Assembly: GCF_002564045.1 (NCBI RefSeq)
Contig: NZ_PDJK01000002.1
Coordinates: 930,001-994,000, forward strand
DNA length: 64,000 nt
Reading direction: 5' to 3'
Origin: Amycolatopsis sulphurea
GTDB lineage: Bacteria > Actinomycetota > Actinomycetes > Mycobacteriales > Pseudonocardiaceae
Shown piece after piece: positions 52,550 through 61,061 of this stretch. Made by a program: the position numbers and the translations under genes. The number at the start of each line of letters is the position of its first letter. Position 1 is the first letter of the stretch. Under the pieces are notes generated by a model that searched no databases, was not told the origin of the DNA, and saw only the letters and a program-made list of their open reading frames with translations.

Positions 52550-55042
52550 ATGTTCCGCCCTGCCCGCAGACCCGGCCGCTGGGCCACGGCGTTCGCGGCA
52601 CTCGCCGTGGTCGTCGCCGGGCTGTCGAACGCACCCGCCGCCTCGGCGGCCGGCCCACCGCAGTGGCACCGGCTCGCCCCGCCGCTGACCACACCGTGGA
52701 CCAGCCAGGTCTCCCCGGACAACGCGCTGCCGGACTATCCCCGGCCGCAACTGGCCCGCGACCAATGGCAGAACCTCAACGGGGTCTGGGAGTTCTCCGC
52801 GGCCAAGCCCGGCGACACGCCGCCGGTCGGCCGTGATCTGGCCGAACGCATCCTGGTCCCCTACCCGGTCGAATCCGCGCTGTCCGGGATCATGCGGCAC
52901 GAGACCTCGATGTGGTACAAGCGCACCTTCCAAGTGCCGAAGAACTGGCAGGTGGGCGGCCGCGGCCAGCGGCTCCTGCTGCACTTCCAGGCGGTGGACT
53001 ACGACACCACGGTGTGGGTCAACGGTCATCAGGTCGCCCACCACACCGGCGGCTACGACGCGTTCTCCGCGGACGTCACCAACGCGTTGACCACGGCGAA
53101 GGACCAGCAGATCGTGGTCGGCGTGCAAGACCCGAACGACACCGGCGGCCAGCCGCTGGGCAAGCAGCGCAAGCCGGGCGACGGGATCTTCTACACCCCG
53201 GCCTCGGGCATCTGGCAGACCGTGTGGCTGGAACCGGTGACCCCGGCGCACCTCGACCGGGTGGACACCACGCCGGACCTGGCTTCCGGCTCGGTCCTGG
53301 TGAACGCGGCCGTCGGCGGCCCGGCCCGGCAGCGTGTCGACGCGGTCGCCTACGACCACGGCAAGGTGGTCGGCCAGGTGTCCGGTGAGGCGAACAAACC
53401 GTTGCGGCTCAAGCTGACCAAGCCGCACCTGTGGACGCCGGACGATCCGTTCCTCTACGACCTGCAGGTGCGACTGTCCTCAGGGGACAGTGTGCGCTCG
53501 TACTTCGGCATGCGTTCGGTCTCGGTCGGCAAGACCGCGGACGGCAAGCAGCGGATGCTGCTCAACGGCAAGTTCGTGATGCAGCTGGGTCCGCTGGACC
53601 AGGGCTTCTGGCCGGACGGCATCTACACCGCGCCGACCGATTCGGCACTGAAATTCGATCTGGAGCAGGAAAAGGCGCTCGGCTTCAATATGGTGCGCAA
53701 GCACATCAAGGTGGAGCCGGACCGCTGGTACTACTACGCGGACAAGCTCGGCCTGATGGTCTGGCAGGACATGCCGGCGATGAAGGACGACGTCGAGCCG
53801 AGCCCGGCCGCACAGGCGAACTTCGAGTCCGAGCTGCACCGGATGATCGAGCAGCACCGCAGCTTCCCGTCCATCGTCACCTGGGTGCCGTTCAACGAGG
53901 GCTGGGGCGACTACGCCGTGGGCCGGATCGCCGACCAGGTCAAGGCCTGGGATCCGACCCGGCTGGTGGACGCCGAATCCGGGGTGAACTGCTGCCGGTC
54001 CGAACCGGACAGTGGCAAGGGAGACCTCTACGACGACCACACCTACACCGGACCGGGCACGCCCGTCCCGGACGGCACCCGGGCCGCGGTGGACGGTGAG
54101 TACGGCGGGCTCGGCCTCAAGGTCGACGGGCACCAGTTCGACCCGGCGGGCAGCTTCGCCTACGAAATGGAGCCGGACAGCGCCACGCTCACCCGCCGGT
54201 ACGGCGAACTGCAGCAGAAGCTCCTGCTCGCCGGCCGCCGGTGCGGGGTGTCGGCCGGGGTCTACACCCAGACCACCGACGTGGAGAAGGAGGTCAACGG
54301 CTTCTTCACCTACGACCGTCAGGTGAAGAAGATGGACTTCGCGGCCGTGCGTGCGGCGAACCAGGCCGTGATCAGGGGCGTGGACGGCTCCGCGCAGCAA
54401 GGTCCGGTGATCCGGCCAGGCACGCCGGGAATCGATGGTATTGCCGCCTATCCCTTCGACGAGAACACCGGTACCACGGCAGCGGACTCGGTCGGCAACC
54501 ACAACGCGACGCTCGTCGGCGGAGCCTCCTGGACCGCCGGGCACCAGGGCTCCGCGCTCTCGGTGAACGGTTCGGGCCAGTACGCGGACACCGGCGCCTC
54601 GCTGCTCAAGACCGACGCCGGCTACAGCGTTTCGGCCTGGGTGAAGTTCACTCAGCTCGGCGACGCTTTCCAGACCGTGGTGAGCCAGGACGGCAGCGAC
54701 CACAGTGGGTTCTATCTGCAGTACTCGGGACAGGACCACAAGCTGGCGTTCAGTTTCGTCGGTACCCGGGCACTTGCCCCGATGACCCCGGAAGCGGGCA
54801 AGTGGTATCACCTGGTCGGTGTCCGTGACGCCGCGACGGGCAAGCTGTCGCTCTACGTGAACGGCCAGGAGGCCGCGAGCAAGAACGCCTGCCTCGGCGA
54901 GGCGAGCATCGGGCACACCGTGATCGGCCGCGGCCAGTACGGCGGCAAGCCGGTCGACTTCCTCAACGGAGCCGTGGACCAGGTGCACCTCTACGACCGT
55001 GCCCTGACCCCGGCCGAGGTGAAGACCCTCTACACCTCCTAA
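52550..55042 (+). CDS. Secreted GH2 glycoside hydrolase with LamG-like C-terminal domain
   Basis: An 830-aa secreted enzyme. It has a signal peptide (AFAALAVVVAGLSNAPAASA), a GH2 sugar-binding domain (~65-200), an Ig-like domain, and a TIM barrel with the acid/base E450 in FNEGWGDYA and the likely nucleophile E517 in VDGEYGGLG. A Laminin-G/concanavalin-like domain fills ~625-830 (AAYPFDENTGTTAADSVGNH, VDFLNGAVDQVHLYDRALTP). ATG 52550 has an AGGAGG site. GH2 covers beta-galactosidases, mannosidases, glucuronidases and bacterial beta-galactofuranosidases. Its place after a galactofuranose-type importer suggests galactofuranosidase activity, an inference. Confidence 0.93.
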   Translation: MFRPARRPGRWATAFAALAVVVAGLSNAPAASAAGPPQWHRLAPPLTTPWTSQVSPDNALPDYPRPQLARDQWQNLNGVWEFSAAKPGDTPPVGRDLAERILVPYPVESALSGIMRHETSMWYKRTFQVPKNWQVGGRGQRLLLHFQAVDYDTTVWVNGHQVAHHTGGYDAFSADVTNALTTAKDQQIVVGVQDPNDTGGQPLGKQRKPGDGIFYTPASGIWQTVWLEPVTPAHLDRVDTTPDLASGSVLVNAAVGGPARQRVDAVAYDHGKVVGQVSGEANKPLRLKLTKPHLWTPDDPFLYDLQVRLSSGDSVRSYFGMRSVSVGKTADGKQRMLLNGKFVMQLGPLDQGFWPDGIYTAPTDSALKFDLEQEKALGFNMVRKHIKVEPDRWYYYADKLGLMVWQDMPAMKDDVEPSPAAQANFESELHRMIEQHRSFPSIVTWVPFNEGWGDYAVGRIADQVKAWDPTRLVDAESGVNCCRSEPDSGKGDLYDDHTYTGPGTPVPDGTRAAVDGEYGGLGLKVDGHQFDPAGSFAYEMEPDSATLTRRYGELQQKLLLAGRRCGVSAGVYTQTTDVEKEVNGFFTYDRQVKKMDFAAVRAANQAVIRGVDGSAQQGPVIRPGTPGIDGIAAYPFDENTGTTAADSVGNHNATLVGGASWTAGHQGSALSVNGSGQYADTGASLLKTDAGYSVSAWVKFTQLGDAFQTVVSQDGSDHSGFYLQYSGQDHKLAFSFVGTRALAPMTPEAGKWYHLVGVRDAATGKLSLYVNGQEAASKNACLGEASIGHTVIGRGQYGGKPVDFLNGAVDQVHLYDRALTPAEVKTLYTS

Positions 55043-55052
55043 TGGCCCCATG

Positions 55053-55104
55053 CTGTGAAGGGTCCCTTCACGGACGCTGAGTCCGTGAAGGGACCCTTCA
55101 CAGC
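55053..55104. repeat. Nested palindrome repeat, copy 5
   Basis: A ~51-bp double palindrome between the convergent GH2 (+) and TIGR02611-like (-) genes. The stop codon of the latter (55098-55100) is within it. Confidence 0.85.
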
Positions 55105-55505
55105 TGTTCCTGGCGCGCCTGCACCCGGCGGTAGCTCCAGATCAGCAGGGCGAAGATGATCAGCCCGGACAGGATCAGGCTGGTTCCGGTACTCCAGCTG
55201 CTGAACGGCAGGCTGCGTACCGTCCCCCAGACGATCCCGGCGGCGATCAGGGCCAGCCCGGCCAGCACCGAACCGGCGATCCGCAGCGGCGAGGCCACGC
55301 TCTCCTCGGCGGCCTTCATCGCCCGCCTGCGGACCGGGTCCACGAACCGCTCCAGCGCCGGGAACTGCGAAGCCAGCACGACCAGCCCGGCGAGCACCAG
55401 CAGCAGTCCCGGTCCGGGCAGCACCAGCAGGACCACCCCGACGATCACCAGCAGACCGCCGGCCACGGCCGCGATCACCTGCTTCACCGATCTGCCGACG
55501 CTCAT
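55098..55505 (-). CDS. TIGR02611-family membrane protein
   Basis: A 135-aa membrane protein with an N-terminal double-hydrophobic region (AAVAGGLLVIVGVVLLVLPG, then GLLLVLAGLVVLASQF) and two further membrane segments near the C-terminus. The PGPG turn between the first two helices is typical of the actinobacterial TIGR02611 family, whose function is unknown. GGAGGCCC lies before ATG 55505. The TGA is supplied by the palindrome repeat. Confidence 0.83.
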   Translation of the reverse strand: MSVGRSVKQVIAAVAGGLLVIVGVVLLVLPGPGLLLVLAGLVVLASQFPALERFVDPVRRRAMKAAEESVASPLRIAGSVLAGLALIAAGIVWGTVRSLPFSSWSTGTSLILSGLIIFALLIWSYRRVQARQEQL

Positions 55506-55572
55506 CGGGCCTCCTCGGCACTGTCCGCTTCGGCCCAGTGTGCCCGGTCCGGCGGCGAAACGCCCAGCGAGC

Positions 55573-56160
55573 TCAGTCTCCCGCGAGCAACTGTGCAAAC
55601 GGGACCGACGTGAACTCGTCGTCCGGCTTCGCTTCCGGCATCGCGTTCACCAGCGCAGCCAGTTCCTTCGCGGCGCGCTCCACTCGTTCCTGCAACGCCC
55701 CGCCCCAGTCCGACGACGCTGCGTACACGCCCGTCGCAACCGGATTCGCGCGAAGGTAAGCGAAGAGCGGCCGTAGCGCGAAGTCGAGTACAAGCGAATG
55801 CCGTTCCGTACCACCGGTCGCGGCAAGCAGCACCGGCTTACCTTCCAACGCTTCCTTGTCCAGCACGTCGAAGAACGACTTGAACAGACCGCTGTACGAA
55901 GCGGTGAACACCGGCGTGACGGCGATGAGCCCGTCTGCGCGCGTCACGGTGTCGATCGCTTCGCGCAGCCGTGGGCTTGGGAAGCCGGTGATCATGTTGT
56001 TCGTGACGTCGAGAGCGAAGTCACGCAGCTCGATCACCTCGACGGTGACCTCGTCGGCGAGCGCGGCACGGGCGGCTTCGGCGAGCCGGTCGGCCAGCAG
56101 CCGTGTGGACGACGGCTGGCTCAGCCCGGCGGTGACCACGGCGATGGTGCGTGCGGTCAT
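55573..56160 (-). CDS. CE1759-like NADPH-dependent FMN reductase
   Basis: A 195-aa flavodoxin-like protein of the NADPH-dependent FMN reductase family. The FMN-phosphate loop region AVVTAGLSQPSSTRLLADRL, then LIAVTPVFTASYSGLFKSFF and KPVLLAATGGTERH are typical. CE1759-type proteins supply reduced FMN to the LLM monooxygenase encoded next to them. It is the second gene of the minus-strand pair, 32 bp after the LLM gene. Confidence 0.92.
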   Translation of the reverse strand: MTARTIAVVTAGLSQPSSTRLLADRLAEAARAALADEVTVEVIELRDFALDVTNNMITGFPSPRLREAIDTVTRADGLIAVTPVFTASYSGLFKSFFDVLDKEALEGKPVLLAATGGTERHSLVLDFALRPLFAYLRANPVATGVYAASSDWGGALQERVERAAKELAALVNAMPEAKPDDEFTSVPFAQLLAGD

Positions 56161-56192
56161 GTCCGTCCTTCTTCCTGGCGATCTCGGCGGCT

Positions 56193-57281
56193 TCAGGCGA
56201 GCGACTCGGCGGGTACGGCCTTGAGCGATTCGTGCGTGGGCGCCTCCGGCACGTGCGCCGGGCGTTTCGCATCAAGTTCCTTGCGCAGCACCGGAACGAC
56301 CTGTTCGCCGAGCAGGTCGAGCTGCTCCAGCACGGTCTTCAGCGGCAGGCCGGCGTGGTCCATCAGGAACAGCTGACGCTGGTAGTCGCCGAAGTGCTCG
56401 CGGAAGGTCAGCGTGCGGTCGATGACCTCCTGCGGGCTGCCCACGGTCAGCGGGGTCTGCTCGGTGAAGTCCTCCAGCGACGGTCCGTGTCCATACACTG
56501 GCGCATTGTCGAAGTACGGCCGGAACTCGTGCCACGCGTCCTGCGACTTGGGCCGGATGAAGGCCTGCCCGCCGAGCCCGACGATCGCCTGATCGGCCTT
56601 GCCGTGCCCGTAGTGCTCGAAACGCTGCCGGTAGAACGCGATCAGCTGCTGGAAGTGCGAAGTGGGCCAGAAAATGTGGTTCGCGAAGAACCCGTCGCCG
56701 TAGAACGCCGCCTGCTCGGCGATCTCCGGGCTGCGGATCGAACCGTGCCAGACGAACGGGGGCACGCCGTCGAGCGGGCGCGGGGTCGAGGTGAAACCCT
56801 GCAGGGGGGTGCGGAACCTGCCCTCCCAGTCGACCACCTCCTCGCGCCAGAGCTTGTGCAGCAGCGCGTAGTTCTCGACCGCCAGCGGGATCCCCTCGCG
56901 GATGTCCTTGCCGAACCACGGGTACACCGGGCCGGTGTTGCCGCGGCCGAGCATCAGATCGAGCCGCCCGTCCGCGAGGTGCTGCAGCATCGCGTAGTCC
57001 TCCGCGAGGCGCACCGGGTCGTTCGTGGTGATCAGCGTGGTCGAAGTGGACAGCACGATCTTCTTCGTCTGCGCGGCGATGTGCGAGAGCAGCACCGGCG
57101 GGTTGGCCGGCGCGGCGAACGGCGGGTTGTGATGCTCGCCGACCGCGAAGACGTCGAGACCGGCTTCCTCGGCCTTGAGCGCGATCCGCACCATCGCCTT
57201 GATGCGCTCATGCTCCGACGGCGTGACGCCGGTGGTGGGGTCCGTGGTGACGTCACCCACCGTGAAGATGCCGAACTGCAT
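56193..57281 (-). CDS. LLM-class flavin-dependent oxidoreductase (CE1758-like)
   Basis: A 362-aa luciferase-like TIM-barrel enzyme. The N-terminus QFGIFTVGDVTTDPTTGVTP, the flavin-site region EHHNPPFAAPANPPVLLSHI and LGRGNTGPVYPWFGKDIREG are diagnostic. It probably oxidises an unknown small molecule with reduced FMN and O2, FMNH2 coming from the adjacent FMN reductase. A GGAGGAG site lies before ATG 57281. It is divergent from parE with a 244-bp gap. Confidence 0.93.
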   Translation of the reverse strand: MQFGIFTVGDVTTDPTTGVTPSEHERIKAMVRIALKAEEAGLDVFAVGEHHNPPFAAPANPPVLLSHIAAQTKKIVLSTSTTLITTNDPVRLAEDYAMLQHLADGRLDLMLGRGNTGPVYPWFGKDIREGIPLAVENYALLHKLWREEVVDWEGRFRTPLQGFTSTPRPLDGVPPFVWHGSIRSPEIAEQAAFYGDGFFANHIFWPTSHFQQLIAFYRQRFEHYGHGKADQAIVGLGGQAFIRPKSQDAWHEFRPYFDNAPVYGHGPSLEDFTEQTPLTVGSPQEVIDRTLTFREHFGDYQRQLFLMDHAGLPLKTVLEQLDLLGEQVVPVLRKELDAKRPAHVPEAPTHESLKAVPAESLA

Positions 57282-57525
57282 GATGCGCTCCTCCGCCGCT
57301 CGTTCGTTGCTCCAAGCTTACTTGCCCGGTCAACTACTCGCGCGAAAGAGGTATTCCCGGGGCGCCCCGTCGTGACCCAGGACACCTCTGGTCACCCATT
57401 CCAGACCGGAGCCAGCGATTCCTGACAGACGGGCCGGATATCCTGCAGTACGGTGTCGGCCCGGAGCCACGCTCCGGCGCCGGGCTCCCCCCTGTACTTC
57501 GCCTCGATCCGGGAGAAACGACCTC

Positions 57526-60500
57526 GTGACTGCTGAGACTCTGTACGGGGCCGACGACCTGACGCACCTCGAGGGCCTGGAAGCGGTCCGGAAGCGCCCC
57601 GGGATGTACATCGGCTCCACCGACAGCCGTGGCATCAACCACCTGTTCTCCGAGGTCGTGGACAACTCGACCGACGAGGGCGTGGCCGGGCACGCGGACC
57701 GCATCGTGGTCACCCTGCACGCCGACGGCAGCGTGCAGGTCGACGACAACGGCCGCGGCATCCCGACGGGCGTGCACGCCAAGTCCGGGCTCTCCGGGGT
57801 CGAGCTGGTGCTCACCCGGCTGCACGCGGGCGGCAAGTTCGGCGGCTCGGGATACAAGACCTCCGGCGGCCTGCACGGGGTCGGCGCCTCCGCGGTCAAC
57901 GCACTGTCCCACCGCTTCGACGTCACGGTGAAGCAGAGCGGCACAGTGCACGAGATGTCGTTCGCGCACGGTGTGCCCGGCGTGTTCGACAGCCCCGGCC
58001 CGAAGGCCAAGTTCACCCGCCGCTCCGGCCTGACCATGGCCGGCAGGATGAAGCGCGGCGAACGCAGCGGCACGTCCATCCGATACTGGTACGACGCGCG
58101 ATACTTCGAGACCGGCGCCGCGCTCGACGTGCAGGCCGTGCGCGCGAAGCTGCGCAACACCGCTTTCCTGGTCCCCGGCGTGACCTACGTACTGCGCACC
58201 GCCCTCGGCGACACGATCGAAGAGGAGACCTTCCACTTCCCGAACGGACTGGCCGACATGGTCGAGTTCCTCACCCCGTCCGGCGAGAAACCGGTGTGCG
58301 GCACGCTGATCATCACCGGCGAAGGCACCTACAAGGAGAACGCCGCCGACGCCAACGGGGTCATGCAGTCCAATGTGGAGCGCCACGCCGAGGTGGAGGT
58401 CGCGCTGCGCTGGGGCACCGGCTACGAGCGCACCGTGGAATGCTTCACCAACACCATCCGCAACCTGCACGGCGGCACCCACCGCCGCGGCTTCGACCGC
58501 GCGGTCACCCGGGCGTTGCAGGACGCGATCGGCAAGACCCGCGGGCTGCTCAAGCCCAAAGAGGACCCGCCGACCACCGAGGACGTGCTCGAAGGCATGA
58601 CCGCGGTGATCCACGTGCGGCTGCCCGAGCCGCAGTTCACCTCGCAGACCAAGGACGAGCTGTCCACCGCCGGCATCACCCGCGTCATCCAGGGCATCGT
58701 GGACAAACGCCTGCGCGGCTGGACCGAGGACCGCAAGACCAAGTCCGAGGCCAAGGTCGTCCTGCAGAAGGTGGTCGACGCCGCCCGCGTCCGGCTGACC
58801 CAGAAACAGCAGAAGGACGCCGCCCGCCGCAAGACCGCCCTTGAGGGTGCGGCCATGCCCCCGAAGCTGGTGGACTGCCGCACCACCGGCGTTTCCCGCA
58901 GCGAGCTGTTCCTCGTGGAAGGGGATTCCGCCCTCGGGTGTTTTACTGGCGACACGCACGTGGCGCTGGCCTCGGGCCAGAGCCGCTCGTTCGCGGATCT
59001 GGCCACGGACTGGGAAAAGGGCATCACCCACTACGGCTACACCACGAACAAGGCGGGTCGCGTTGTCCTCGCTCCGCTCGTCGAGCCCCGCGTGACCAAA
59101 CGAGGCGCGCCACTGGTCCGCGTCACGCTGGACAACGGCGAGTCGGTCCGCTGCACCCCGGACCACCTCTTCCGCCTCCGAGACGGCTCCTACCGCCGTG
59201 CGGACGCACTGGCACCGGGCGACTCGCTGATGCCGCTGTACCGTTCTGTTTCATCGTCCGCCGACGGAGACAAGCTCAACGGCTACGAGCGGGTCTGGAT
59301 GAACGACCGTTCGGAATGGGTCTACACGCACTACCTCGCGGACGCCGACAACCTGCGCCACGGTCGCGACGACGTGGCGAACGGTAACGTCCGGCACCAC
59401 GTGGACGTGGACAAGCGGAACAACGATCCCCGCAACATTCGCCGGATGACCTGGGAAGATCACGCCGCGCTGCACGCGTCGATGATGGGCGAACACGTCC
59501 ACGAGGGATACCGGGCATGGCTTGCCGAAGGCGGCCTGGAGTTCAAGTCCGCGATGCTCTCGCAGCAGTGGAAGGACCCGGCCTTCCGCACCGCCTGCCT
59601 CGCCCGCCTGGCCGCGCTCAACAGCGACCCGGACTTCCGAAGGCGGCTCGAAGAGGGCTTCCAGACCTGGTACGCCGCGCTCAACACCGAGGAAAAGGCC
59701 GCCTATGCAGCGCGGCTGCGGCAGATGCAAGCCGAGTACTGGGCGAACCCGGACCATCGGGCGCAGGCCGCCGAACGAGTCCACGCCTTTTTCTCCGAGC
59801 CCGGACGACGCGAGGAGTGGAGCCGGCGGGCAGGCATCCAGTGGCAGGACGAGTCGCTGCGCGCCTGGCGTTCGCAGAAGACGATCGAGCAGTTTTCCTG
59901 CCCGGGCGAGCGAGAGCGGCAGCGTGCGGCCGTTCTCGCCTGGCACGAAGAACATCCCGAGTTCGGAGAGCAGCACTCCGCGCGCATGAAGCAGCGGATG
60001 AGCGATCCGGAAACCGGTCATCTCGCGAAGGTCCAGGCAGGGCGCGCAAAGTACGTCGCCTCAGTGCCGCGCGCGGACCGCGTAGCCCGGCAGAACGACG
60101 GGCGGCGCAACGCGGCCCTGAAGCGACTCTCCGCGATGTTGTCGTGCGCAGACGAAGAACTGGGTGCGAAATACGAGGAACACCGCAAGACCGCGGCACG
60201 AACCGGCCTGCGCTTCGCACGGCTGCTCGCGCATTTCGACGGTGACTACACCCGCCTTCGCGAGGCCGCGAAGAACGTGAACCACAGCGTCGTCAGCGTC
60301 GAACGGCTGACCGAGACCGCCGACGTCTACGACCTGACCGTCGACGGATATCACAACTTCGCCCTGGAATCCGGCGTATTCGTCCACAACAGCGCGCGTA
60401 TGGCACGAGTTTCGGAGTATCAGGCCCTCCTCCCCCTGCGCGGCAAGATCCTCAACGTGCAGAAGGCGTCGCTGGGCGACACCCTGAAGAACGCCGAGAT

Positions 60501-61029
60501 CGCCTCGATCGTGCAGGTGCTCGGCGCGGGGACCGGGCGCACCTTCGACCTGTCCACGATGCGCTACGGCCGGGTGATCCTGATGGCCGACGCCGATGTG
60601 GACGGTTCGCACATCCGGACCCTGCTGATCACCCTGTTCGCCAAGTACATGCGCCCGGTGATCGAGGACGGCAGGCTGTACGCGGCCATGCCGCCGCTGC
60701 ACAAGATCACCACCAAGGGCCGCGGCGGCGAGACGGTCTTCACCTTCACCCAGCGCGAGATGGAGGCCAAGGTCGCCGAACTGGAGGCGGCGGGCAAGCA
60801 GGTCGTCACCCCGGTACCGCGGTTCAAGGGCCTCGGCGAGATGGACGCCGACGAACTGTGGGAGACCACCATGAACCCCGCCACCCGCTCGGTCCGCCGG
60901 ATCACCCTCGACGACGCGGAAGCCGCCGAACTCGCACTGGAACTGCTGATGGGCGAGAAGGTCGAGCCCCGCCGCAACTGGCTGGTCGAATCCTCCGGCC
61001 GAGTCGACCGCGAAGCCATCGACGTCTGA
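57526..61029 (+). CDS. parE: Type IIA topoisomerase subunit B (ParE/GyrB2-like) with intein
   Basis: An 1167-aa precursor whose mature form is 683 aa. The extein has the GHKL ATPase domain (EAVRKRPGMYIGSTDSRGIN, EVVDNSTDEGVAGH, DDNGRGIPTG and a GGLHGVGASAVNALS lid), a transducer and a TOPRIM domain (LFLVEGDSALG joined to SARMARVSEYQ, then MADADVDGSHIRTLL). The EGDSALG, rather than EGDSAGGSAK, marks it as the second, topoisomerase IV-like actinobacterial paralogue. An intein (residues 472-955) splits the TOPRIM motif and must splice for activity. GTG 57526 follows GGGAGAAA. parC follows 32 bp downstream. Confidence 0.94.
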   Translation: MTAETLYGADDLTHLEGLEAVRKRPGMYIGSTDSRGINHLFSEVVDNSTDEGVAGHADRIVVTLHADGSVQVDDNGRGIPTGVHAKSGLSGVELVLTRLHAGGKFGGSGYKTSGGLHGVGASAVNALSHRFDVTVKQSGTVHEMSFAHGVPGVFDSPGPKAKFTRRSGLTMAGRMKRGERSGTSIRYWYDARYFETGAALDVQAVRAKLRNTAFLVPGVTYVLRTALGDTIEEETFHFPNGLADMVEFLTPSGEKPVCGTLIITGEGTYKENAADANGVMQSNVERHAEVEVALRWGTGYERTVECFTNTIRNLHGGTHRRGFDRAVTRALQDAIGKTRGLLKPKEDPPTTEDVLEGMTAVIHVRLPEPQFTSQTKDELSTAGITRVIQGIVDKRLRGWTEDRKTKSEAKVVLQKVVDAARVRLTQKQQKDAARRKTALEGAAMPPKLVDCRTTGVSRSELFLVEGDSALGCFTGDTHVALASGQSRSFADLATDWEKGITHYGYTTNKAGRVVLAPLVEPRVTKRGAPLVRVTLDNGESVRCTPDHLFRLRDGSYRRADALAPGDSLMPLYRSVSSSADGDKLNGYERVWMNDRSEWVYTHYLADADNLRHGRDDVANGNVRHHVDVDKRNNDPRNIRRMTWEDHAALHASMMGEHVHEGYRAWLAEGGLEFKSAMLSQQWKDPAFRTACLARLAALNSDPDFRRRLEEGFQTWYAALNTEEKAAYAARLRQMQAEYWANPDHRAQAAERVHAFFSEPGRREEWSRRAGIQWQDESLRAWRSQKTIEQFSCPGERERQRAAVLAWHEEHPEFGEQHSARMKQRMSDPETGHLAKVQAGRAKYVASVPRADRVARQNDGRRNAALKRLSAMLSCADEELGAKYEEHRKTAARTGLRFARLLAHFDGDYTRLREAAKNVNHSVVSVERLTETADVYDLTVDGYHNFALESGVFVHNSARMARVSEYQALLPLRGKILNVQKASLGDTLKNAEIASIVQVLGAGTGRTFDLSTMRYGRVILMADADVDGSHIRTLLITLFAKYMRPVIEDGRLYAAMPPLHKITTKGRGGETVFTFTQREMEAKVAELEAAGKQVVTPVPRFKGLGEMDADELWETTMNPATRSVRRITLDDAEAAELALELLMGEKVEPRRNWLVESSGRVDREAIDV
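58939..60390 (+). mobile_element. Intein in ParE with HNH homing endonuclease
   Basis: A 484-aa intein. It starts with Cys (CFTGDTHVALASGQSRSF), has an intact block B CTPDH, and ends with YDLTVDGYHNFALESGVF followed by VHN before Ser+1, so the splicing residues are complete. In between, GNVRHHVDVDKRNNDPRNIR is an HNH homing-endonuclease motif, followed by a long helical region with several W-x-D/N-P-x-x-R repeats like NUMOD DNA-binding modules. It inserts at the active TOPRIM glutamate loop, a functionally essential site. Confidence 0.92.
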
Positions 61030-61061
61030 GTTTTCCTTCGTTCCCAAGGAGTTTGTGAGCC

